64,000 nt of DNA from an uncultured Coriobacteriaceae bacterium (GTDB taxonomy: Bacteria; Actinomycetota; Coriobacteriia; Coriobacteriales; Eggerthellaceae). The stretch's first letter is position 1. Each line of letters opens with the position of its first letter. Positions 44,996 to 52,239 of the stretch are shown in pieces. Below the pieces are notes generated by a model that saw only the letters and a program-made list of their open reading frames with translations, had not been told where the DNA came from and did no database searches. The translations under genes and the position numbers were made by a program. The stretch lies in the NCBI GenBank assembly GCA_937937585.1, contig CALDCB010000008.1:310001-374000 (forward strand). The letters run 5' to 3'.

Positions 44996-45988
44996 TTACT
45001 CATCACCATCCAACGGTAGTCCGAGCTTCTTCATCTTCTCGCCGAACTCTTCCTCGTACTCCTGGTAAGAGTGAACCTTGACCGGGTAGTTCCACGGGTT
45101 GACGTGGCGAACCGCACGGCTGTTGTTCGGCATGTTCCTGGTCGGGCTGAAGAAAATGCCCGCTGCATGCATAAGCTTGCTGAAGGGGAAGTACGCCATA
45201 AGGACGCACACGCAAGTGAGATGCATGTACAGGATGGGAGCGACATTCTCGCCGGCAACGGGATGGAACGTGACGAGACCCATGGTCACTTCCTTAACGG
45301 CAGTGATGTCAACCCTGAAGCCGTAGCGCATGACAATGCCGGTGATGGCGATGGTCAGGAGCAGGGCAACCGGGAAGTAGTCCATAGGCTGGGAGATGTA
45401 ACGAATGCGCGGGGCCACGACGCGGCGGAAGAACAGGAACACGAGGCCCGCCATGATCAGAACGTCGGTCAAGTAGACGATAGGAAGACCGATCTGGAAC
45501 ATGCCGTCGATCGACTCGAGAACGCCCAGCCATGCCGGAACGGGGTCGAGGAACAGACGGAGGTGACGCAGGACGATAATGAACATAGACCAATGGAAGG
45601 CCAGTGCACCAAGCCAGAGCCACTTGGAAGAGCCGATATGCAGACCGTCTTCGGTCTTCTCGGCCTTAGCGCCACGGAACAGCGACCTGAAGGTCAGAAC
45701 CTCAAGTGCCATACGGGCAACGACACCCCAGTAGGTGAACGGGTTGTCGACTTTGGCCTGCTTGATCCAGGGCAGGCTCTTCTGCTGTCCGCCAGTCGTG
45801 GGGATAGCGAAAGGCACGTCACTCTTGCCCCAACGCACGATGCGGATAATGAAACCCACAAAGAAACATGCGATGGCTGCATACGGAAGCACGACTCCGA
45901 AGAACGTGTACAGATGCAGACAAGCGGTGCCAACCCACGCGGCGAAAACGATAGCGAGGACCATCACGAGGGGTCCGAGAATTTTCAT
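44996..45988 (-). CDS. dsrM: DsrM: b-type cytochrome, NarI-like
   Basis: The 330-residue protein has about six membrane helices and a cytochrome b (nitrate reductase gamma-like) fold with paired histidines in ALAFHWSMFIIVLRHLR and further histidines before the C-terminal extension. It oxidises menaquinol and passes electrons to DsrK. One helix pair near the N-terminus is characteristic of DsrM over plain NarI. Confidence 0.93.
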   Translation of the reverse strand: MKILGPLVMVLAIVFAAWVGTACLHLYTFFGVVLPYAAIACFFVGFIIRIVRWGKSDVPFAIPTTGGQQKSLPWIKQAKVDNPFTYWGVVARMALEVLTFRSLFRGAKAEKTEDGLHIGSSKWLWLGALAFHWSMFIIVLRHLRLFLDPVPAWLGVLESIDGMFQIGLPIVYLTDVLIMAGLVFLFFRRVVAPRIRYISQPMDYFPVALLLTIAITGIVMRYGFRVDITAVKEVTMGLVTFHPVAGENVAPILYMHLTCVCVLMAYFPFSKLMHAAGIFFSPTRNMPNNSRAVRHVNPWNYPVKVHSYQEYEEEFGEKMKKLGLPLDGDE

Positions 45989-45989
45989 C

Positions 45990-46496
45990 TTAAAATTCCC
46001 CCATCTCTTTCTGTGCGTTGTTGAATACTCTCTCTAAAGCGTCCGTCTTACGCTTCAACTCGTTGAAGCGAATCGAGTTCAGCTTCTCGCGACTAAGAAC
46101 GTAATCCTCGAACGCCGCAAGGACTACCTCATCGATACGCGAGTTGATGTTCTGAGCTTCCTCGGAGTTTGCATCGAAGTCTCCCAAATTCGATGCAACC
46201 AGCGAACGAAGCTGCGTAAAAGGCTTAAGCGTCTCGGACGGCGACGAATTCCACAGCGCAACCAGCTGACAGAGATCGTTGAGCTTCGAATCGAAGCCCT
46301 CGCCCTTCTCACCGCTAAGCACGAATTCAACCACTTCGCGCGCTGCACCGTCTACGTGGAACGCGGAAGGGTTTCGAAAGCGCCGGGAACTGATGTTCCC
46401 GGCGAAATCGTCAGAATCGAATGCAGGATCGAACTTGGCGCACCATTCGCGAATGATGACTTCCTTGGGCTCGCCTGCAGCGACCTTCTTGAACAT
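45990..46496 (-). CDS. RsbRD-N-like protein upstream of dsrM
   Basis: The 168-residue soluble protein is mostly helical. An N-terminal block with RFRNPSAFHV and a conserved tryptophan (REWCAKF) resembles the RsbRD N-terminal, globin-like sensor domain. As I recall, such proteins often precede dsrMKJOP in sulfate reducers. It starts one base from dsrM with a GAGAGAGGAA ribosome site and has no partner kinase domain, so it is not a full stressosome protein. It may be a sensor or assembly factor for the complex. Confidence 0.7.
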   Translation of the reverse strand: MFKKVAAGEPKEVIIREWCAKFDPAFDSDDFAGNISSRRFRNPSAFHVDGAAREVVEFVLSGEKGEGFDSKLNDLCQLVALWNSSPSETLKPFTQLRSLVASNLGDFDANSEEAQNINSRIDEVVLAAFEDYVLSREKLNSIRFNELKRKTDALERVFNNAQKEMGEF

Positions 46497-46560
46497 GAAA
46501 CAATTCCTCTCTCATTTGCCTTAATCAGGCAAACCCACCCAGATGAATCGGTTCCTGTTC

Positions 46561-46788
46561 TTATTTGTCCTCGGGCTCGGGAACCTTGCCCTTGAGAGCG
46601 ACGAAGGTGGTGGTGATGTACAGATACTCAACCAAGTCCTCAGCAGCGAGCTCCTTGATGGCCAGGTCGACAGCGCCCTTACGCTCGTCGATAGCCTTGG
46701 CGATTTCCTTGCTCTTAGCCTTCTCGATAGTGCCCAGGTAATCCAAAACCTTCTGCTTGATTACGGGATCTGCGGGTCCTTTGTCCAT
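46561..46788 (-). CDS. dsrD: DsrD activator of dissimilatory sulfite reductase
   Basis: The 75-residue winged-helix protein matches DsrD in length and core (KQKVLDYLGTIEKAKSKEIAKAI, shown in part; LVEYLYITTTFVAL-like end). DsrD binds DsrAB and raises its activity. It occurs mainly in reducers, not sulfur oxidisers, so it supports a reductive direction here. An AGGAG ribosome site precedes the ATG. Confidence 0.93.
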   Translation of the reverse strand: MDKGPADPVIKQKVLDYLGTIEKAKSKEIAKAIDERKGAVDLAIKELAAEDLVEYLYITTTFVALKGKVPEPEDK

Positions 46789-46804
46789 GACAACACTCCT
46801 ATCT

Positions 46805-46980
46805 GTGCTGAACTTATACGCGTTTACGCATAGTGCTATAAACTAGTTAATCATACAGCCTTTCCCGTCGAGATACTTTGCTCAACGGGGGCTATAAGCT
46901 ATTCCAATAGTGCAATAGCCTGTGGCATTGGCATGCTACAGGCTATCGAAAGCAGCGTATTTCTCACGCAAGAGGCAAGC
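46805..46980. other. Structured gap between dsrD and the 127-aa gene
   Basis: The gap has two stems: CCCGT-GAG with its complement around 46865-46893, and a perfect 9-bp ATAGCCTGT/ACAGGCTAT with an inner GCAT/ATGC around 46912-46952. Neither has a T-tract. The elements GCTATAA and ATAGC recur several times. It may hold a promoter or operator for dsrD and the genes after it. Confidence 0.4.
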
Positions 46981-47364
46981 CTACATGCCCCACTTCCTGG
47001 TGTACTCACTGAAAATGACGAAGTCCTCTCCAGTGAACCCGGCGGCGTTGAGCGCCGGAAGGATGTCCTCGTACTTCACAGCGTCGGACTCCATGTAAAC
47101 GCCCTCCGAGCGCGGAATGACCTCCCAATCGGGATTCATCTTGAGCAGGAAAGACATCAGCTCGGCGCATCGGTTGATGCGTTTATCAGCATATGATGCA
47201 AGAGCCTTTACCTGGTCAGGCGTAACGTCCGTGCCATCGATGTAATCGCCCCATTGCGTTTGATCCTTGCTCCCGCTGTTGCTTCGCTCTTGGAAGAACG
47301 GCAGGAAGAAGCATGTTTCCGAGGTGCAAAGACAAGCGATGTCGTCGTTGGGATCGGCAGCCAT
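46981..47364 (-). CDS. Unknown protein within the dsr cluster
   Basis: The 127-residue soluble protein has three cysteines near its start (CLCTSETC, about residues 11-18) followed by a phenylalanine-rich stretch, a central helical part and a C-terminal FVIFSEYTRKWG. It has no signal peptide and matches no family I know. It lies between dsrB and dsrD on the same strand, has a strong GGAGGAATCG ribosome site at 47364, and is preceded by the dsrB terminator. The cysteines could bind a metal or cluster. Confidence 0.75.
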   Translation of the reverse strand: MAADPNDDIACLCTSETCFFLPFFQERSNSGSKDQTQWGDYIDGTDVTPDQVKALASYADKRINRCAELMSFLLKMNPDWEVIPRSEGVYMESDAVKYEDILPALNAAGFTGEDFVIFSEYTRKWGM

Positions 47365-47399
47365 CGATTCCTCCATACATTAGTAGCTCGTTTAGGCAT

Positions 47400-47443
47400 A
47401 AAAAAATCCGGACTACCCCCTTGGATAAGGAAGTAGCCCGGAT
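47400..47443 (-). terminator. Terminator after dsrB
   Basis: An 11-bp stem (47406-47416 with 47433-47443, one mismatch) is followed on the minus strand by seven Ts. It should reduce readthrough, giving more dsrAB message than message for the downstream genes. Confidence 0.85.
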
Positions 47444-47451
47444 AGCAACGA

Positions 47452-48510
47452 TTAGTACTTGAACGCTGCGGACGTACGGAACGTCTCACGAGAGAAGATG
47501 TAATCGTCGATGAGCTTATCGGAGAACGGAATACCGGTAACCTCAAAGAACTTCTCCCAGCCGATACGCTCGATCCAGTCGCCCAGACGCTCGCCCTTGC
47601 GGCCACCCTCGATCCAGCACTCGACGATGTTGCGGATAGCAGCAACGGTCTCGGGCCAGCGAGGAGCGGTGTTCGGGAGGTACGGGATAACCATGCGGGA
47701 GAACGCAGGAGCCGTACGGGCGTTTGCGACCTTACCACCAACGAGAATGGCGATACCGTCGTTGACCTCGTCGATGATGTGCATACCAGGGGACATGGTG
47801 TAGCAGTTGCCGCAGTACATGCACTTGGACTCGACGACCTTGACGCTCTTGTTCTTGGGATCGGGGCGGATAGCACCGGTCGGGCAGCAAGCAACGAGCG
47901 AAGGAATCTCGGTGGTCTTGCGGATGGTCTCATGGTCGATACGCGGAGCAGTACGATGGATGCCGACGATGGCGATGTCGGAGCAGTGAGCAGCACCGCA
48001 CATGTTCAAGCAGCAAGCCATGGAGATGTGCAGCTTGGCAGGCAGCTTGTCGTCGGAAACGAAGTACTCGTACAGGTCGTCCATGACAGCCTTGACGACG
48101 CCAGAAGCGTCAGTAGCAGGCGTGTGGCAGTGAACCCAACCCTGGGTGTGGACGATGTTGGTCAGGGAGTGACCAGTACCGCCAACAGGGTAACCGAGTT
48201 TCTCGACATCCTCGATCAGCGGATCGATGTTGGCCTCGTCGGTGACCAGGAACTCGATGTTGTTGCGCGTAGTGAAGCGCAGGTAGCCATCGCAGTACTT
48301 GTCAGCGAGGTCGCAGATCTCGCGGATGTTGTCGATAGCCATCAGGCGGGGCTGGCCTGCACGAACAGTGTACAGGTTGCCCGAAGGGCCGATGTGCTTG
48401 ACGACGCCCGGCTTAACGAACTCGTGGTCTTCCCACTTGCCGTAGTTCTCTTCGACGATCGGCGGGATCATCTCTTTATAATTCATTGGGCCTTGGTCAG
48501 TGATAGCCAA
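47452..48510 (-). CDS. dsrB: Dissimilatory sulfite reductase beta subunit
   Basis: The 352-residue catalytic subunit binds siroheme and the coupled [4Fe-4S] through a first cysteine in WVHCHTP and the CCLNMC block near residue 160. A ferredoxin domain (LVACCPTGAI, then CMYCGNC) is inserted, and the C-terminal block WIERIGWEKFFEVTG is typical. The start is TTG at 48510 with a clear AAGGGG ribosome site; an ATG eight codons later is the alternative. The usual fourth cysteine after CMYCGNC is serine here. Confidence 0.96.
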   Translation of the reverse strand: MAITDQGPMNYKEMIPPIVEENYGKWEDHEFVKPGVVKHIGPSGNLYTVRAGQPRLMAIDNIREICDLADKYCDGYLRFTTRNNIEFLVTDEANIDPLIEDVEKLGYPVGGTGHSLTNIVHTQGWVHCHTPATDASGVVKAVMDDLYEYFVSDDKLPAKLHISMACCLNMCGAAHCSDIAIVGIHRTAPRIDHETIRKTTEIPSLVACCPTGAIRPDPKNKSVKVVESKCMYCGNCYTMSPGMHIIDEVNDGIAILVGGKVANARTAPAFSRMVIPYLPNTAPRWPETVAAIRNIVECWIEGGRKGERLGDWIERIGWEKFFEVTGIPFSDKLIDDYIFSRETFRTSAAFKY

Positions 48511-48575
48511 TTAAATTCACCCCTTCTTATAGTAGCGATCAGCTTGCTAAAAGCTTGTCGCGTGGATTCCTACGA

Positions 48576-49787
48576 TTACTCGGCTGCTTCTTCTTCCGGA
48601 CGGGCCTGAACCTCGTCGGGCTGCCAGAACACGTAGGGGTTAGCACGCGGACGCCAAACCATCTGAGGAACAGCAGGCATATCGATACCACGGAGGAACT
48701 CGCCCATACCCATACGGTAAATGGTCTCGCCAAGACGCTCGCGGGTCTTGCCATTCTCGTCCCACCAATCCCAGATGTTGTTCACGAGTTCCTTGAACTC
48801 GTCGTAAGGGGATTCCATCTTCATGAAGGGAACGAGGACCCAAGCCATGAACGGGGACTTGACGATGGTGGACTTAGCGCCAACCAGGATGGTAGCGCCC
48901 TTCTCCTTGCCCTGCTTGATTGCACGGCCCATGGTGTTGATGCAGTGCATGCAGCGGGTGCAGTTAGGAGCATCGACGGAGAGCTCGCCGGTCTCCTTGT
49001 CGTAGGTGAGGCACTTGGTGGGGCACTTGTGCGCAACAGCAGCAACGTCCATGCCCTCGGCTGCGTACTTCTTCACCTCGTCGTTGTCGATGGTGATGGA
49101 GTCACGCCAAGTGCCGATGACGGCGATGTCAGCACGAGCACCGGCGCCAACGCAGTCGTTTGCGCAGCCGGCCATCTTGATCTTGGACTTGTACGGCCAC
49201 ATCGGGCGATGCAGCTCGTCTTGCCACTCGTTGGTGATGTCGGTGCACATGTCCAACGTGTCGTAGCAAGCATGCTCGCAGTAGCCAGGGCCGACGCAGG
49301 CAACGGGGGTACGCAGGTCGGAACCAGAACCGCCGAGGTCGATCTCTTCCTCAGAGAACTCGTCGAAGGTCGGCTGAAGCTCTTCGGTCTTGCAGCCCAG
49401 CATAACCAGGTCGCCGCAGGTGCCGTGAACGTTGGTCAGACCAGAACCGTGCTTCTCCCAAATGTCGCAGATGGTGCGCAGCTTAGCGGTGTTGTAGAAG
49501 AAACCGCTCGGTGCGTTAAGACGCATGGTGTGGAACTCAGCCAAATGAGGATACTGGTCAGCCAGCTGGCTGTAGCGGCCGACGACGCCTCCGCCGTAGC
49601 CCTTAACGCCAACGATGCCGCCGTGCTTCCAGTAACCCTTCTTGGTTTCGTAGGAGAGCTCGAGCTGGTTCAACAGGTCGTTGGACATCTCGTTCTTCGC
49701 AGCTGCGGTCTTGATCTCCTTGACGAAGCTGGGCCAGGGACCCTTCTCGAGTTCGTCAAGCAGCGGAGTATTTCCGTATTCAGCCAT
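48576..49787 (-). CDS. dsrA: Dissimilatory sulfite reductase alpha subunit
   Basis: The 403-residue subunit forms alpha2beta2 with DsrB and reduces sulfite with six electrons. The siroheme/cluster motifs CGDLVMLGC and CANDC, a ferredoxin domain with KCPTKCLTYD and CTRCMHC, and the conserved NVHGTCGD are present. I chose the ATG at 49787 with an AAAGGGGCG ribosome site. It shares an operon with the ferredoxin before it and dsrB after it. Confidence 0.97.
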   Translation of the reverse strand: MAEYGNTPLLDELEKGPWPSFVKEIKTAAAKNEMSNDLLNQLELSYETKKGYWKHGGIVGVKGYGGGVVGRYSQLADQYPHLAEFHTMRLNAPSGFFYNTAKLRTICDIWEKHGSGLTNVHGTCGDLVMLGCKTEELQPTFDEFSEEEIDLGGSGSDLRTPVACVGPGYCEHACYDTLDMCTDITNEWQDELHRPMWPYKSKIKMAGCANDCVGAGARADIAVIGTWRDSITIDNDEVKKYAAEGMDVAAVAHKCPTKCLTYDKETGELSVDAPNCTRCMHCINTMGRAIKQGKEKGATILVGAKSTIVKSPFMAWVLVPFMKMESPYDEFKELVNNIWDWWDENGKTRERLGETIYRMGMGEFLRGIDMPAVPQMVWRPRANPYVFWQPDEVQARPEEEAAE

Positions 49788-49829
49788 AACGCCCCTTTCT
49801 CGCAATTCGTTTACTTAACTTGAGGAATA

Positions 49830-50018
49830 TTACATCTCAGTGACCAGGCAAGCGCCAGCCGGGCAGACGGTGACGCAGGTCTGGCAACCCAGGCACTCCA
49901 TCTCGTCGCCGGAAACGAAAGCATGACCATCCTCGAAGCCCAGGATGTGTGCAGGGCAAGCCTCATGGCACTCACCACAACCGACGCAAGCATCCTCATC
50001 GATAGAAATCATATACAT
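49830..50018 (-). CDS. Two-cluster ferredoxin preceding dsrA
   Basis: The 62-residue protein has two complete CxxCxxCxxxCP motifs (CVGCGECHEACP and CLGCQTCVTVCP), so it carries two [4Fe-4S] clusters. It is the first gene of the dsrAB operon, with a GGAGGGG ribosome site, and probably delivers electrons to DsrAB or takes part in its assembly. Confidence 0.92.
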   Translation of the reverse strand: MYMISIDEDACVGCGECHEACPAHILGFEDGHAFVSGDEMECLGCQTCVTVCPAGACLVTEM

Positions 50019-50224
50019 GAGGACCCCTCCTCTCTCTGTTACTCTCTCTCATTTGACCCATACGGCTACTTTAAATGCGCCTTCTCTCACAAAGACGCGT
50101 TTACATACATAGCTCTGATTGCATTTCACCACGAACAACCCCCGTATGGAAAATATCCAAGTTTAATCGTGGTATCAATCCAACCTATTGCGAATGTTAG
50201 CACCTGTTCAGAGCACTTATTCGC

Positions 50225-50287
50225 ATGTAGGTTAATCACAGCATAGTATTTCGTAATAACCGCAATCAATGGTGATTATAACCTACA
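50225..50287. repeat. Long inverted repeat in the dsr promoter region
   Basis: The arm ATGTAGGTTA-ATCAC (50225-50239) pairs with GTGAT-TATAACCTACAT (50271-50287), 15 bp with a 2-base bulge, around a 31-base AT-rich centre. The size and position, about 210 bases before the ferredoxin ATG, suit a regulator-binding region, for example for the LysR protein at 53558. Confidence 0.55.
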
Positions 50288-50399
50288 TTACGCACTTCAC
50301 GATGTCGCTTTTAAGCAACTTCCGACACTCCTGAATGGTTGCATAAGTGCGCCGGCCATACTTCTCCGGTTTAACCTGCGTGCCCCTCATGAATGCAAG

Positions 50400-50430
50400 A
50401 ATCCCGCACCTGCTTTGCAGATACGGGATT
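50400..50430 (-). terminator. Terminator of the dsrMK2 pair
   Basis: A 7-bp stem AATCCCG/CGGGATT with an inner TGC/GCA is followed on the minus strand by CTTGC. It lies about 190 bases past the dsrK2 stop. Confidence 0.55.
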
Positions 50431-50477
50431 CGTTGATTGCAGACGAGACCGTCTATGCTCTGAGCCTAGAGCCTTTA

Positions 50478-50607
50478 GGCTACGCGGTCCGCTCGTTCCG
50501 AGGTTTCGGTCTGTTGGCGGCTGTCGCCGCACTTCCGAGGAAGCGCGCTCGGCCGCACACGTCCGCTGCCTAAAACTTTGGGCTACGCGGCCCGCTCGTT
50601 CCGAGGA
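50478..50607. repeat. 26-bp direct repeat near the 3' end of dsrK2
   Basis: GGCTACGCGGYCCGCTCGTT followed by CCGAGG occurs at 50478-50503 and 50581-50606 with one mismatch. A second pair, CGTCCGCTGCCTA, lies at 50560 and 50612. The pattern suggests a small tandem duplication of the GC-rich 3' flank. Confidence 0.6.
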
Positions 50608-50622
50608 ACTCGCGTCCGCTGC

Positions 50623-52236
50623 CTAGTCCTGCAGGAACTCGAGGTACGGGGTCTCGGTGGAGACCAGAGCGTTGACCATAAGGTCGACAAGGCCGCCATA
50701 CTGAACGTTGTACTTGGCGGTTGCCTTGTAAACGCCCAGGATATCGCGGATGGTTCCCTTGCAGTTCGAGCACGGAGCACAAACGAACTTGGGGATATCC
50801 GGGTTCTCGAACTCGTCGCCAAAAGCGTTGATGATCTGCTCGAACTTCTTACGTGCGCTGACCTTGTTCTTGAAGTCAGAGAAGTTGTAAGAGTGCATGA
50901 TTGCGAAGCCGGAGCCACCACCGCAGCAGTAGTTGTCGACGCCGTGCGGAGTCATCTCGCGGAACTGCGGAGCAATGGCACGGATGATCTCGCGCTGAGG
51001 CTCGACGATGCCCATCTGACGAACGATGTTGCAGGGGTCATGCAGCGTGACCGGGAAGTTGTTCTTGCTGGGGTCGAACTTGAGCTTGCCGTCGCGAACC
51101 AGCTGCGCCATAAGGGGCAGGAAGCTCTCTACCGGGGGATGATCCTCGGGATTGGCCATACGGTCACCGCTGATGGCAAGGCTCTTGTGCATGTGGCCGC
51201 ACTCACCGATGACGATGCGTTTGACGCCGAGCTTCTTGGCGATCTCGTACTGCCTGGTGACGATCTTCTTGGCCTGGATGTCGTCGTACCACACGCCGTA
51301 GTTAACGCCGTCGTAGCCCATGAGCTCGGAGCTGAGGGTCCAGTTGACACCGGCCTCGTTCAGCAGGATTGCGAACGAAGTGGGGTTCTCAGGCCATGCA
51401 ATGAACTCGCCTGCGTTGTGCATGAGCAGAACGTCGGCGCCTTCCTTGTCGATGGGGAACTCGATCTTGCGACCGGTCAGATCCTCCATGTCCTCCTGAA
51501 GGAACTCGACGTTGTCCCTGAATGCAGCAGGAGTCATACGAGTGGTGGAGCCGACCTTCAGCTGAAGCTCGGTGCCGTCCTTGTGAACGGGCGACGGAGC
51601 GATGCCCATTTCCTGCGAGAAGATCTTGCGGATCTCGCGGGCGGCAAGGCCGTTGTCCAGGCCCATGGGGCAGGTCTGAGCGCAGCGACGGCAAACGTTG
51701 CAGCGGTAAGCCATCTCACCAAGACGAGCAACGGTCTCCCAATCGAGATCGATGTCGGCGCCGACGAAGCTGCCCAGCAGCTTGCCGGACTTGGTGAAGT
51801 AGCGCTTATAGATGCGACGAAGCACGTCAACGCGGTAGCTGGGGCGATAGATCTCGTCGCCGTTGCTTGCCTCATAGATATGGCATGCAGAAGAGCAAGT
51901 GTTGCACTTCGCGCAGAACTCCATGTTCAGCATAAGGGGCTGGATGGCGTTCTTGTTGGAATCCTGGAAGAGCTTCTCGAGGCCGCTCAGGAAGCTTTTG
52001 ACGAAAGCCTGCTCTTCCTCTTTGGTCTCGGGACGCTTAAGGCCGTCAAGAGCGATGAAGCCGTCGAGCGATGCGCAATGCTCCTTGGCCCACTCTTCCT
52101 TCATGGGCTTCCAGTCGGGCTCGAGGCCGTTGGTGTCGTACGGTGCGGGCAACGGCTTCAGGTCGTCGACCGGCGAAAGGATGTCAACCTTCTTGGAAAT
52201 GTCGCGAGGACGAAGGTGCTTGGTGTTGACGGACAT
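50623..52236 (-). CDS. DsrK-like paralogue (DsrK2)
   Basis: The 537-residue protein has the same architecture as DsrK: ferredoxin motifs CAKCNTCSSAC and CNVCRRCAQTC, then CCG blocks (HDPCNIVRQMG, NYCCGGGSG) and a second cysteine group CAPCSNCKG. That last group is more HdrD-like than in the main DsrK, which lacks it. It pairs with a DsrM-like gene three bases upstream. Additional dsrMK copies are known from Gram-positive sulfate reducers. It may reduce the DsrC trisulfide or another disulfide using quinol. Confidence 0.9.
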   Translation of the reverse strand: MSVNTKHLRPRDISKKVDILSPVDDLKPLPAPYDTNGLEPDWKPMKEEWAKEHCASLDGFIALDGLKRPETKEEEQAFVKSFLSGLEKLFQDSNKNAIQPLMLNMEFCAKCNTCSSACHIYEASNGDEIYRPSYRVDVLRRIYKRYFTKSGKLLGSFVGADIDLDWETVARLGEMAYRCNVCRRCAQTCPMGLDNGLAAREIRKIFSQEMGIAPSPVHKDGTELQLKVGSTTRMTPAAFRDNVEFLQEDMEDLTGRKIEFPIDKEGADVLLMHNAGEFIAWPENPTSFAILLNEAGVNWTLSSELMGYDGVNYGVWYDDIQAKKIVTRQYEIAKKLGVKRIVIGECGHMHKSLAISGDRMANPEDHPPVESFLPLMAQLVRDGKLKFDPSKNNFPVTLHDPCNIVRQMGIVEPQREIIRAIAPQFREMTPHGVDNYCCGGGSGFAIMHSYNFSDFKNKVSARKKFEQIINAFGDEFENPDIPKFVCAPCSNCKGTIRDILGVYKATAKYNVQYGGLVDLMVNALVSTETPYLEFLQD

Positions 52237-52239
52237 TGA

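Larger units (their letters stand above)
50019..50622. promoter_or_regulatory. Long gap upstream of the ferredoxin-dsrAB operon
   Basis: These 604 bases hold no gene. From 50019 to about 50390 the DNA is AT-rich and must contain the promoter of ferredoxin-dsrAB, although no strong -35/-10 pair stands out. It includes a long inverted repeat (50225-50287), a terminator for the dsrMK2 pair (50400-50430), and a GC-rich direct repeat (50478 and 50581) near the end of dsrK2. Confidence 0.55.

Noticed and set aside
43434..45068. Plus-strand frame of 544 codons over dsrK
   Set aside because: Antisense shadow of dsrK; low-complexity valine/leucine/alanine composition.
50393..50626. 77-codon plus-strand frame in the gap after dsrK2
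   Set aside because: It covers a terminator hairpin and direct repeats; no ribosome site.
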